A stretch of DNA of 64,000 nt. Origin: Pirellulaceae bacterium. GTDB taxonomy: Bacteria; Planctomycetota; Planctomycetia; Pirellulales; Pirellulaceae. The position numbers were made by a program, and so were the translations under genes. Each line of letters begins with the position of its first letter. The first letter of the stretch is position 1. The notes below the pieces were generated by a model. The model had not been told where the DNA came from. It was given only the letters and a program-made list of their open reading frames with translations, and searched no databases. Where the stretch lies: contig JADHUC010000009.1 in the NCBI GenBank assembly GCA_016784735.1, positions 1-64,000 on the forward strand, in the 5' to 3' direction. Of the stretch, positions 51,327-60,222 are shown in pieces.

Positions 51327-53864
51327 ATGCACAACATGCTGTTTCTTCTGTCGGCGACCATCGCGGCAGCTACCGGTGCAGACGATGCCTTGAAGCCCTG
51401 GTCGGCCAATACCGACCCGACCGACGTGGAGAAGTCTCACGTCGAGGAGATCACGGCGGGGCAGCACAAGTACACGGTGATTCAGTCGGGCACGATGGAC
51501 GGCCGGAATTGCCGGTCGCCCATGGGATGCGGAATGTCCAGGGAAGGGGCGTTCATGCAAACTTGGGAGTCCAACCGGTCTGTACGGATGGAGAATGTGG
51601 GACAGACCGATATCGTCAACCCGTGGCTCTCCAACGGCCGCAACAATTTCCGCAGCGTCGACGAGATCGTGTCCTCGGCCGTTACGCCGGATATGACCGA
51701 CGCGGAGAAAGCCTTTGCGCTGTGGTTCCAGGAGATCCGGTATCGCCATCACTCCCCCGGAGACAACAGCGAACTGGGCGACCCCGTCAAGGTGTTCAAC
51801 GTCTACGGCTACAACACGTGCGGCAACGATTCCATTTGCCTGGCGACGCTTTGGAAAAAGGCTGGACTGAAGGTGGCTCCGGTCCGGGCCCTCGGACATT
51901 GCATCTCGCAGGCATTCTACGACGGCCGCTGGCATTTCTATGACGGCGATCTCCATTGCGTCTACCTCCTGCGTGACAACGAGACCGTGGCCGGCGAACA
52001 GGACATCGTACGCGACCACGACCTGATCAAGCGCACCCATTCCCAGGGAATCCTCCTGTCGGAGGCCAGTTGGCGGGGGCAGAACGCAGCCGCCCTCTAT
52101 TCCTATGAGGGAGAGGTCACCGGCGACCGCAGCGGCAAAACGGACACCACGATGGACATGGTGCTGCGCCCTGGCGAGGCGCTGGTTTGGCGATGGGGAC
52201 AAACCGATCCGCTCAAGTACCACGGAAAGCTGTACGTCTCTCCCGCCTACAAAAACGTTATCTACAGCGGTATCTGGGAGTATCGGCCGGACTTCTCCCA
52301 GGAGAATTGGCGCCAGGGGGCCACGAGCGTAGAAAACGTCGTCACCGGCCCCGATGGCCTGCGCGCTGAAGAAGGTCAGACGGGTACGATCATCTGGACG
52401 ATGCGCAGCCCTTACGTGTTTGTGGGAGGTCGGCTGGAAGCGGAAGGTTCGGACGCCAAGTTCTTCCTTTCCGCCGACGGCAACACGTGGAGACGGATGC
52501 AAGGGAACCTGGACAAGTTCTTCTCGATCGTCGGGCCGCCGCACTACGAGTACCAGCTCAAGTGCGAAATGGCCCCAGAGGCCCGGCTCCGCCGTTTGGC
52601 GATTCTCAACGACGTCCAGATGGCGCCGATGACGCTCCCGGAAATGGCCGTGGGCGAGAACACGTTCGCCTACTCGGACCAGACTACTGGTGACCGCAAG
52701 GTGCGAATCACGCATCAATGGGTCGAGCGTTCGGCGTCGAGGCCGCCGGAGGCGCCGCCGGCACCTGTTTACCCGCCCGACGCTGGTGAGGCCGCCGGCA
52801 CAGATATCGTCTTCCAGTGGACTCCGCCCGATGATCCCGACAGCGATGCGATCGCCGACTACCACTTCGAACTCTCGAACCGCGCCGACATGAAGTGGCC
52901 GTTGTCGATGAGCTTTTACAAGCTCATCTCCCGTGCCTCCGGCGTGGTCAAGGAAAAGGACAAAGCGACGAACAAGGTCATCAAGGTCACGGTCAAGTCC
53001 CAGTACACGTTGCCTCAACCCGGGCTGCTCACACCCGACCGGACATACTACTGGCGCGTGCGTGCTCAGGACGACCAGGGCGTGTGGGGGCCCTGGAGCC
53101 GGACCTGGAGCTTCACCCCGCGCGGCCCGGCGTATCCGCTGGCCGTTGTCGTGGACTACGATCAAAACAAGGGCGTGGGAACCCTCCGTTGGAAAGCTAA
53201 TTCGGTGGGCCTGCCGCCGGTCAAGTACCGGGTCTACGGCAGCGACGAGAAGGGCTTCTCGATCGCCGACAAGCGGTACCAGAGCGTCCGTGGCATCACC
53301 ACGGAAGAGATGCCGCTGGATTTCCCGGCGAACTTCATTGCCGAGACAGCGGCTACGGAACTGGCGGTCCTGGGCTGCGACGTAACGTTGCCCGGCGCCA
53401 ACAAGGCCTATTACCGCGTTGTGGCCGTGGACGACCAGGACAATCGCAGCGGGCCGTCCGACTACACGACCGCTCCCCGGCCCTTGATCTACAGCAAGCC
53501 GGTCCAGACGGCCACAGTCGGGGCCGAGTACCGCTATCAGGTCCGGGTGAATCGGTCTCTAGGGGACCTGAGTTCGCGGATGGTCGACGGCAGGCAGGCC
53601 AAGGGCTACTTTGATATCGAAAATCCCAGGTACGTGCTGGATCGGGGACCGGCCTGGCTCACGATCGACGAATCCACGGGCGTGCTTTCCGGGACGCCGG
53701 AGACGGCAGGCAAGGTAGACGTGACGGTCACGGCAAGCATTGACCGGGAAGTACGGGAATTGGACGAGGCCGCGCTCAAGTGGGGCAGAGAGAAGGTGCT
53801 CTCGGTGACAACCGAGAGCGTCGGCAGCGCGACTCTGAAGTTCGTCATCCATGTTCAGCAGTAA
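51327..53864 (+). CDS. Exported transglutaminase-like protein with Ig/fibronectin-like and putative-Ig C-terminal domains
   Basis: 845 aa with a short signal peptide (MHNMLFLLSATIAAATGA). Residues about 100-215 look like a transglutaminase/papain-like core: NTCGNDSICLATLWKKAGL (C166), GHCISQAFYDGRWHFYDGD with H191 and an Asp near 206-208. Central beta regions include a discoidin-like or carbohydrate-binding-like stretch (YVFVGGRLEAEGSDAKFFLS) and a fibronectin-III-like domain (DRTYYWRVRAQDDQGVWGPW). The C-terminus has GPAWLTIDESTGVLSGTPE, the He_PIG cadherin-like motif. It may act on or bind surface polymers; no substrate is evident. Confidence 0.82.
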   Translation: MHNMLFLLSATIAAATGADDALKPWSANTDPTDVEKSHVEEITAGQHKYTVIQSGTMDGRNCRSPMGCGMSREGAFMQTWESNRSVRMENVGQTDIVNPWLSNGRNNFRSVDEIVSSAVTPDMTDAEKAFALWFQEIRYRHHSPGDNSELGDPVKVFNVYGYNTCGNDSICLATLWKKAGLKVAPVRALGHCISQAFYDGRWHFYDGDLHCVYLLRDNETVAGEQDIVRDHDLIKRTHSQGILLSEASWRGQNAAALYSYEGEVTGDRSGKTDTTMDMVLRPGEALVWRWGQTDPLKYHGKLYVSPAYKNVIYSGIWEYRPDFSQENWRQGATSVENVVTGPDGLRAEEGQTGTIIWTMRSPYVFVGGRLEAEGSDAKFFLSADGNTWRRMQGNLDKFFSIVGPPHYEYQLKCEMAPEARLRRLAILNDVQMAPMTLPEMAVGENTFAYSDQTTGDRKVRITHQWVERSASRPPEAPPAPVYPPDAGEAAGTDIVFQWTPPDDPDSDAIADYHFELSNRADMKWPLSMSFYKLISRASGVVKEKDKATNKVIKVTVKSQYTLPQPGLLTPDRTYYWRVRAQDDQGVWGPWSRTWSFTPRGPAYPLAVVVDYDQNKGVGTLRWKANSVGLPPVKYRVYGSDEKGFSIADKRYQSVRGITTEEMPLDFPANFIAETAATELAVLGCDVTLPGANKAYYRVVAVDDQDNRSGPSDYTTAPRPLIYSKPVQTATVGAEYRYQVRVNRSLGDLSSRMVDGRQAKGYFDIENPRYVLDRGPAWLTIDESTGVLSGTPETAGKVDVTVTASIDREVRELDEAALKWGREKVLSVTTESVGSATLKFVIHVQQ

Positions 53865-53977
53865 GGTACGGACGCCGCGGAACCGAAGAAGAACAAGGAC
53901 TCAAGGATCTTCACGCATTTCAAAGCCGGTGGCACACTAAATCCCGCCCACGCCGGCGAATGGGAGGAGCCAGACCC

Positions 53978-56900
53978 ATGAAACGATTGATGCTTATCCT
54001 CGTCGGGTACTTCACCTCGGTGACAAATGCCTCGGATAATTCGCCGGACGAGTTAATCAAGATGGCCGACGTGAAGGGCGGACTGATCGTCCAGGTCGGC
54101 TGCGGCGACGGGTCTCTGACGAGCGAACTGAGGGCGAGCGACAGCTACATTGTCCACGCCCTGGACGTGGATGACGCGAAGGTCGATCGCGCGCGGAAAA
54201 CGATAATGGAACGAGGCGTCTACGGCCCCGTGTCGGTCCATCTCTTCGACGGGGTTCATCTGCCCTACTCGGAGAATCTGGTGAACTTGCTGGTGATGCG
54301 GGATACGGGGTTGGGGATACGAGATGAAGAGGTCATGCGGGTGTTAGCTCCGGGAGGTGTCCTCCTGAAGATCACTCCTGACACCCGAGAACTGACACCT
54401 GAGACCTTCCGCAAGCCGCGACCGGAAGAAACCGATGAGTGGACACACTGGCTTCATGGGGCTGACGGGAATGCGGTTGCACGGGACCGCATCGTTGGAC
54501 CGCCGCGCCGCCTTCAATGGATGGCCCGCCCCTACTGGGCGCGTTTGCACGATGCGCCGTCCAGCACAAGTGCCATGGTCTCCTCTGGCGGCCGTGTGTT
54601 CTACATCTCTGACGAGGGACCCGCGGGAACATATGCCGGTCTGGAAGACAAGTGGTTCCTCGTTGCAAGAGATGCTTACAACGGGACGCTTCTGTGGAAA
54701 CGGTCGATGCCCAACTGGGGATGGAAGCAGTGGACCGCCGATTGGCACGCCCGGAACAATCAACCCTTCCAACTGCCCAAACGGCTCGTGTCCATCGGCG
54801 ATAGGGTCTATGTGACGTTGGGATTCAACGAGCCTGTGTCGGAGCTGGACGCAGCGACCGGCGAGGTTGTGAGGGCCTTTGAGGGAAGCGGACGCACAGA
54901 CGAGATCCTCTATCACGAGGGACGATTGATCTTGTCGGTCAACAAAACAGCTCATGATCCTTTGAGGACCGAGCATCAGCCCTTGAAGAAGAGTATCGCG
55001 GTCGTCGAGGCCGATACAGGGAAGATGCTCTGGAAAACTGGCGACTACGCAGGTTTGGCGGCCAAGACAGATTCGATCGAGCCCAACGGGCGTCTGGAGC
55101 TGGCGGTAGGAGATGGGCGGATTCACTTCAGCGATCGCGATGCCCTCGTCACTCTCGAACTGGAGACGGGAAGCGAGATATGGCGGGCTCGGCGATCGTT
55201 CGGTCCAAAACTGAACGCCAACTTTAACACGCGAATGTATGAACTGCCCGTGCTTGTGTACAACGACGGTGTCGTGTTATTCGCGCAACCGGAGGGAACG
55301 ATCAGCTTTCATTCCGTACCGGGGACCTTGTACGCGCATAGCGCAAGCGACGGCCGGCTTCTTTGGCAACATCGCTATGGCGGATGGGTACACAATACTC
55401 AGCCGAACGTGTTCGTCATCGACGGAACTGTGTGGATTCACGAACATCAAGAGGGCGCCGTCATGCAGGGAGGGAAGCGAATGGTTCTTCCCAATAACTT
55501 GCAGAGCAAAATCGACTACGCCGTGCTGGGACTGGATTTGCACTCGGGAGAACAAGTATCCCGGCTATCCACCAAAGCGATCTTCAACGTAGGCCACCAC
55601 CACCGCTGTTACCGTAATAAGGCCACCGAGCGTTTCCTCCTGACGTCGCGACGCGGCGTCGAATTCATCGACACAAAATCCGGCGAGAATGATTTGAACC
55701 ACTGGACGCGCGGCGACTGCCAACTTGGGATCATGCCCTGCAACGGCCTGCTGTACACCACGCCTCATCCATGCAGTTGTTACATCGACAGCAAGCTGAA
55801 CGGCTACTATGCGCTAGCTCCCGCGGCAGAAAGCTCGCCGCCCACCGGTTCCGGCCCGTCGTTTGTCAAGGGACCCGCCTTTGAAGCCGCTGTTTCACGA
55901 GATTTGCCAAGCTCCGAGGATTGGTGGACGTTTCGGGGAGATGCAAAGCGAAGCGGGTCGGCAGAAACGTCGATTCACGGCAACTTGATTCCCACGTGGA
56001 AGGCAGAACTTGGCGCCAAAAGTGGACCGCTTACGATCGCGGAAGGAAAGGTGTTCGCACCGGTCGTCGACCAGCATCGGATCGTGGCCCTGGATGCCGC
56101 GTCGGGAGCCGCCGTATGGGAGTATGTCGCGGGTGCTCGAGTGGACACGCCGCCCACGATCTACAAGGGGATGGCACTGTTCGGATCATCCGATGGGTGG
56201 GCGTACTGTCTGCGAGCCTCGGATGGACAGTTGATGTGGAAACGTCGCGTTGCGCCGCGCGATCGACTGGTCGGCGTCCAGGGGCAACTCGAATCGGCCT
56301 GGCCTGCCCACGGGAGCATCCTTGTCCACGACGACATCGCCTACCTTGCCGCGGGCCGTTCCTCCTTTCTTGATGGCGGAATTCATTTCTACGCGATTCA
56401 ACCTGTGACGGGCGAGATCGTTCAGCAGCGAAACGAATACACTCCCGATTCAGAAACGCACAAAATGGCGGCGAATCCCTCGTATACCCAGACGATGCCG
56501 GGCATGCTGGCAGATATCCTGGTCAGCGACGGTTCTGCAATCTGGATGCGCAACCACCAAGTCTTTGGCGACACGCCGTCAAGGCAAGGTCATGTCCACG
56601 CCACCGGCGGCTTCCGCGATGACACTTGGTTTAACCGCACGACCTGGAAGGTGGCCGCCGCAACGCACGCTCAACTTCTCGTCTTTGATGAAACGGCCGT
56701 CTACGCAATAGAAGCGTTTTCGAGCACGAGTCGAGCTAAGGCGTTCACGGCCGGAGGCAATGGCTACCGACTTTTCGCCAGATCGTTGAATCGCTCAGGA
56801 CCGCTCATACCGCGCACACGCAAGGGAAAAGCTGGGAGAAAAGGTGCGAAACCGAACATCTCCGACAACTGGTCCGCTCAGATCCCTGTCCGAGGAACTG

Positions 56901-57160
56901 CCATGGCCGTGGCCGGCGATACGCTGCTGATCGCCGGTGCTCCGGACATCGTCGATCCCCAGGATCCTCTCGCCGCGTTCGAAGGACGCAAGGGTGGAGT
57001 ACTCTGCGCCTTCTCTGCCAAAGATGGCAGCAAGCTATCCGAGCTGAACATCAACGCCCTGCCCGTGTGGGATAGCATGGCCGTGGCACGAGGCAAGATG
57101 TTTCTCGCGATGAAGGATGGCACCATCAGGTGTTTTCAGGGAAGACCCGTGGACGAATGA
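53978..57160 (+). CDS. Exported methyltransferase-like / PQQ beta-propeller fusion, 1060 aa
   Basis: The start at 53978 has GGGAGGAG upstream and opens a signal peptide (MKRLMLILVGYFTSVTNAS); the frame from 53780 overlaps the previous gene and is unsupported. Residues about 25-135 look like a Rossmann SAM-dependent methyltransferase: IVQVGCGDGSLTSEL (motif I), VHALDVDDAKVDRAR, and EVMRVLAPGGVLLKI. After about 140 a PQQ/BamB-type propeller runs to the end (ARDAYNGTLLWKRS, VEADTGKMLWKTG, LELETGSEIWRA, YCLRASDGQLMWKRR). A methyltransferase fold on an exported protein is odd because SAM is cytoplasmic. It ends 15 bases from the convergent lyase gene. Confidence 0.85.
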   Translation: MKRLMLILVGYFTSVTNASDNSPDELIKMADVKGGLIVQVGCGDGSLTSELRASDSYIVHALDVDDAKVDRARKTIMERGVYGPVSVHLFDGVHLPYSENLVNLLVMRDTGLGIRDEEVMRVLAPGGVLLKITPDTRELTPETFRKPRPEETDEWTHWLHGADGNAVARDRIVGPPRRLQWMARPYWARLHDAPSSTSAMVSSGGRVFYISDEGPAGTYAGLEDKWFLVARDAYNGTLLWKRSMPNWGWKQWTADWHARNNQPFQLPKRLVSIGDRVYVTLGFNEPVSELDAATGEVVRAFEGSGRTDEILYHEGRLILSVNKTAHDPLRTEHQPLKKSIAVVEADTGKMLWKTGDYAGLAAKTDSIEPNGRLELAVGDGRIHFSDRDALVTLELETGSEIWRARRSFGPKLNANFNTRMYELPVLVYNDGVVLFAQPEGTISFHSVPGTLYAHSASDGRLLWQHRYGGWVHNTQPNVFVIDGTVWIHEHQEGAVMQGGKRMVLPNNLQSKIDYAVLGLDLHSGEQVSRLSTKAIFNVGHHHRCYRNKATERFLLTSRRGVEFIDTKSGENDLNHWTRGDCQLGIMPCNGLLYTTPHPCSCYIDSKLNGYYALAPAAESSPPTGSGPSFVKGPAFEAAVSRDLPSSEDWWTFRGDAKRSGSAETSIHGNLIPTWKAELGAKSGPLTIAEGKVFAPVVDQHRIVALDAASGAAVWEYVAGARVDTPPTIYKGMALFGSSDGWAYCLRASDGQLMWKRRVAPRDRLVGVQGQLESAWPAHGSILVHDDIAYLAAGRSSFLDGGIHFYAIQPVTGEIVQQRNEYTPDSETHKMAANPSYTQTMPGMLADILVSDGSAIWMRNHQVFGDTPSRQGHVHATGGFRDDTWFNRTTWKVAAATHAQLLVFDETAVYAIEAFSSTSRAKAFTAGGNGYRLFARSLNRSGPLIPRTRKGKAGRKGAKPNISDNWSAQIPVRGTAMAVAGDTLLIAGAPDIVDPQDPLAAFEGRKGGVLCAFSAKDGSKLSELNINALPVWDSMAVARGKMFLAMKDGTIRCFQGRPVDE

Positions 57161-57175
57161 AAAGAACTCGTCGGT

Positions 57176-59941
57176 TCAGCCAGATTGCCCGCCGGAGGCA
57201 AGGCGGTTGATCAGGCGCAGCCGGATGTTGCCTTTGAAGACGCGTCCGGGCGAGTATATTTCGCGCCAAGTCGCCCCGTCGGCCTCCGCTGTCAGCCCGT
57301 GCCCGTCCGGGCAGCGCAACACGCCCGGGCCCTTACCGAGCCGCAACCGGATTGCCCGCGTATCGCCGCCGGGGTAGATCAGGATTCCCCATTGTTCGTC
57401 GCGCTGGCTTGTGGGAATGTTACCCTCGACCTGCAGGTAGTCACCATCGTCATCCGCACCGGCTGCACAGACCGTCAGCATGGGCGCCGGATGACATTGG
57501 ATGTCGATACCACCCGCACGAAAACGATGGCCGTCAACCATTGCGACCCGACAGTTATCGCCAGCCTCTCTCAGGCAGGCAAACCGCCCAGAGAACTGCG
57601 CGCCGTCATGCGCGAGCCCTTCGGCGTCCGCGGGCGACCAGAACACTCGGTACCTGGCGTTGTCGGTTCGCGCCTCGACCACGATACCGTCGCCTGAAGC
57701 GTGGCCGAGTCTGACATCGTGTAGCCAGGGCTCGGGCTGGTAAGGCTCCCAAACGACGACGTACCGGCTGGTCAAATTCGTGCCGCGGCGGCGCGCGGTC
57801 AGAATTGGCATCATGTAGTTCTCGATCTTTGACGTGTCTTCCTCGGCTCGCCGGATCGATGGCGCCTCGCCAGCGTACAGTTCGCAGTCGATGGGCGCGA
57901 GCAGGTGCATCCGGAGTCGCGCGTCAGTCGGTGCAGATCCCGAGAATGTTCCCTGCCATGGCCCGGGGCCTTGCGTCTGTCGGACGTGCCGGATGTTGCC
58001 CCAATACTGGCTGAGCACGCCGTACTTGTCGAAATCCTTGCCCACGTCGCTCGTGCCGTAGTAGGCTCGCGTGGGCGTCGGCAGCTTGATCTTGCCGTCC
58101 GCGGCCAGCGAATCGGCGAAGGACGTGAGCGGCTTGTCGAAGGTGAGACGTTGGTCCTTGTCGGCGCTGCCATGGGCGAGGAAGTCGTGCTGGCTGCCGC
58201 CGATTACGTCAAACACATCGACAACGAAGGCGTTCGTCTCGTTGTCCTCGACCAGCATGATCGTGCGGCGGTAAGTCGAACACTGCGGGTACGATTTGAC
58301 GTCTTCGGCTTCAATCACACCGAAGCCGTCCTTGATCGGTGCCCAGCAAGTGATACGCCCGCCAACCGTGTCGTGCGGTGTGTTGATGACCGAGAAACCG
58401 CCTGTCTCCTGGTTCATGCCATCCACAACAACCAGATTGTGCGCTAGCGCGCCTCGGGCCCAGCCGCGATACGTGTAGGTGTAGCCCACGTCCGACAACA
58501 GTTCCTCGCCACAGGCCCAGAGAATCAAGTTCAGCGTGTCTTGGTGCCCATGCCCGAAATCCGGTCCATAATTGAGGTGCGCCTCCATCTGTGCCGCGTC
58601 CCGGCCGCGGCCGAGAACGGCGTGGCCGAACACGGGCCAGATCCGGCTGGTCGTATGCGTGCGCTTGAAATGGGCGTGCTGCCGCGGCCATGTGTCGTGC
58701 ACCATGAGCACCCTGCCGTCGGGGAACGCGGATTCGCGTTGGAATTCCGTTGCCTTTGCGAAAGTCGGGAACTCGACGGCAGGATCCACGTTGTCAAACC
58801 GCCGTTTGGTCAGGGGATCGACGTAGCCCGTCGGATCGGTGTAGCCTTCCAGGTATTTGAGCGCTGCCCCAAGGTTCCCAATCATCTGGCCGTGATAAGA
58901 TGGTGATTCGGGGAAGACGCCGTCCAGGCCGATCCGACGGTCGATAGCCTCCTTAACAAACGAGTACGCGTAGTGAACTAACTCCGGGCGTTCGATCGTG
59001 CGTCCAATCGCGATCATCGCACGACATTTGTACGGCTGCACATTGTGCGTGCGGAACGCGAGCGTGTTTGCGTGCCATTTGTCATATCTCTGAATGAGCC
59101 GACAGTTGTCGAGCAGAAAGTCGGTCTCGATTTCTTGCCGCAAATCACGTTTCCACGCCTGGCTCAGATCCTCGATCACGCCGCTGGACCGAATGGCGTC
59201 GTAGGCCAGTACAAGCGGCTCGATCAGTTTGAGTTCGACCGGGTACCAACTACCCCACTTGCCCGTATGTACCGGGTACGGCTCCTTGTGGAAGAACATC
59301 GACTTGCCCTTGCTCGATGTCTTGCCGTAAATCGGATAACCCGGATAGACCGCCGCGAATTGGGCCACGATCACAGCCGCCTTCCGCGCGTACGCCGTGT
59401 CGCCCGTAGCTGCATAGAGCGTCGAGAGCGTCTTCGCTGCGCGCATAAGCCAGTCACGCGCGACTGCATCGCGCACTGACGTGACGTACACTCGTTTGCC
59501 TGCTTTGTTGACGGCATATTCGTATTCCCACTCGGTGCCGTCCGGGCCTGTCACCTTTGTGACCTCCGGAATCGTAAATCGTTCCTCCGGAATGAAAGAC
59601 ATCCCGCCAATGCTCAAGTGCTGCGGCACTCGCGGGGTCCAGCCAAGTTTGCCCCGGTATTCGGGGCCCATGTTCGCCAGGCTCGTATCCCCGATTGGAC
59701 GTCGCGCCGGGACCAGCGCGGCGATCTTTTCGTCTGGCATATCGAGCAAGGGCGCGACGCGCTTCTTCAGTGTGTTCACTGCCGCCAAATCCGGCGGCAC
59801 CACGTACCACGGATGCCGCCAAGGCAGACCTGCCTTGGGATCGACAATGTCCGGCGATTGCGCCTCACCAGAGCACTCGGCCGCTGCCAGCGTTGAAGAT
59901 ATCATTGCAGCAAGAATCACCTCGGCCCGCTTCATCAACAT
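57176..59941 (-). CDS. Exported heparinase II/III-like polysaccharide lyase, 921 aa
   Basis: The ATG at 59941 has AAGGAG nine bases upstream and begins a signal peptide (MKRAEVILAAMISSTLAAAE after two alternative ATGs); the frame further up to 60139 is not used. An alpha-toroid domain (WHANTLAFRTHNVQPYKC, ESPSYHGQMIGNLGAALKYL) is followed by a heparinase-II/III-type beta-sandwich with GHGHQDTLNLILWACG near 460 and GALAHNLVVVDGMNQ. The conserved Tyr and His suggest a uronate beta-elimination enzyme; the substrate (alginate, heparan-like or other) cannot be read off. The gene follows a small ORF and a double hydrolase on the same strand. Confidence 0.88.
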   Translation of the reverse strand: MLMKRAEVILAAMISSTLAAAECSGEAQSPDIVDPKAGLPWRHPWYVVPPDLAAVNTLKKRVAPLLDMPDEKIAALVPARRPIGDTSLANMGPEYRGKLGWTPRVPQHLSIGGMSFIPEERFTIPEVTKVTGPDGTEWEYEYAVNKAGKRVYVTSVRDAVARDWLMRAAKTLSTLYAATGDTAYARKAAVIVAQFAAVYPGYPIYGKTSSKGKSMFFHKEPYPVHTGKWGSWYPVELKLIEPLVLAYDAIRSSGVIEDLSQAWKRDLRQEIETDFLLDNCRLIQRYDKWHANTLAFRTHNVQPYKCRAMIAIGRTIERPELVHYAYSFVKEAIDRRIGLDGVFPESPSYHGQMIGNLGAALKYLEGYTDPTGYVDPLTKRRFDNVDPAVEFPTFAKATEFQRESAFPDGRVLMVHDTWPRQHAHFKRTHTTSRIWPVFGHAVLGRGRDAAQMEAHLNYGPDFGHGHQDTLNLILWACGEELLSDVGYTYTYRGWARGALAHNLVVVDGMNQETGGFSVINTPHDTVGGRITCWAPIKDGFGVIEAEDVKSYPQCSTYRRTIMLVEDNETNAFVVDVFDVIGGSQHDFLAHGSADKDQRLTFDKPLTSFADSLAADGKIKLPTPTRAYYGTSDVGKDFDKYGVLSQYWGNIRHVRQTQGPGPWQGTFSGSAPTDARLRMHLLAPIDCELYAGEAPSIRRAEEDTSKIENYMMPILTARRRGTNLTSRYVVVWEPYQPEPWLHDVRLGHASGDGIVVEARTDNARYRVFWSPADAEGLAHDGAQFSGRFACLREAGDNCRVAMVDGHRFRAGGIDIQCHPAPMLTVCAAGADDDGDYLQVEGNIPTSQRDEQWGILIYPGGDTRAIRLRLGKGPGVLRCPDGHGLTAEADGATWREIYSPGRVFKGNIRLRLINRLASGGQSG

Positions 59942-59942
59942 G

Positions 59943-60170
59943 CTATGGATCTCCTTCGTGTTGGCGCTTCGTTTCCGGCACTTCGGGCAGCGACTTGACC
60001 AGATGCGCGCCGCGAACGTACGCGATGAGATGTTCAGCCCAATGGGGCGTGCGACCAAACGGTTCGCGGTAGAAGATCGCGATCTTCGCTTTGTTCCACG
60101 CGGAATCGTCATCGCCGATCGCAAGTGCTGGAACCGCAAGCAGCAGTTCTATGAACATTGTTTCGCGCAT
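59943..60170 (-). CDS. Small exported hypothetical protein, 75 aa
   Basis: ATG at 60170 preceded by AGGAG at good spacing. A hydrophobic start (TMFIELLLAVPALAIGDDD) could be a signal peptide or anchor; the remainder is KAKIAIFYREPFGRTPHWAEHLIAY... with no recognisable motif. Its stop lies two bases before the lyase ATG, and the upstream double hydrolase ends 52 bases away, so its position fits an operon member. It might equally be a degenerated piece of a longer gene. Confidence 0.45.
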   Translation of the reverse strand: MRETMFIELLLAVPALAIGDDDSAWNKAKIAIFYREPFGRTPHWAEHLIAYVRGAHLVKSLPEVPETKRQHEGDP

Positions 60171-60222
60171 CACTGCTGCTCCTGTGGTCTTCGAGTGACC
60201 GAGTGGCTGATGGCACGTTCGT

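Noticed and set aside
59942-60139. N-terminal extension of the lyase frame
   Set aside because: It is the shadow of the small ORF region, Arg/Ser-rich, while a signal peptide with a good ribosome site begins at 59941.
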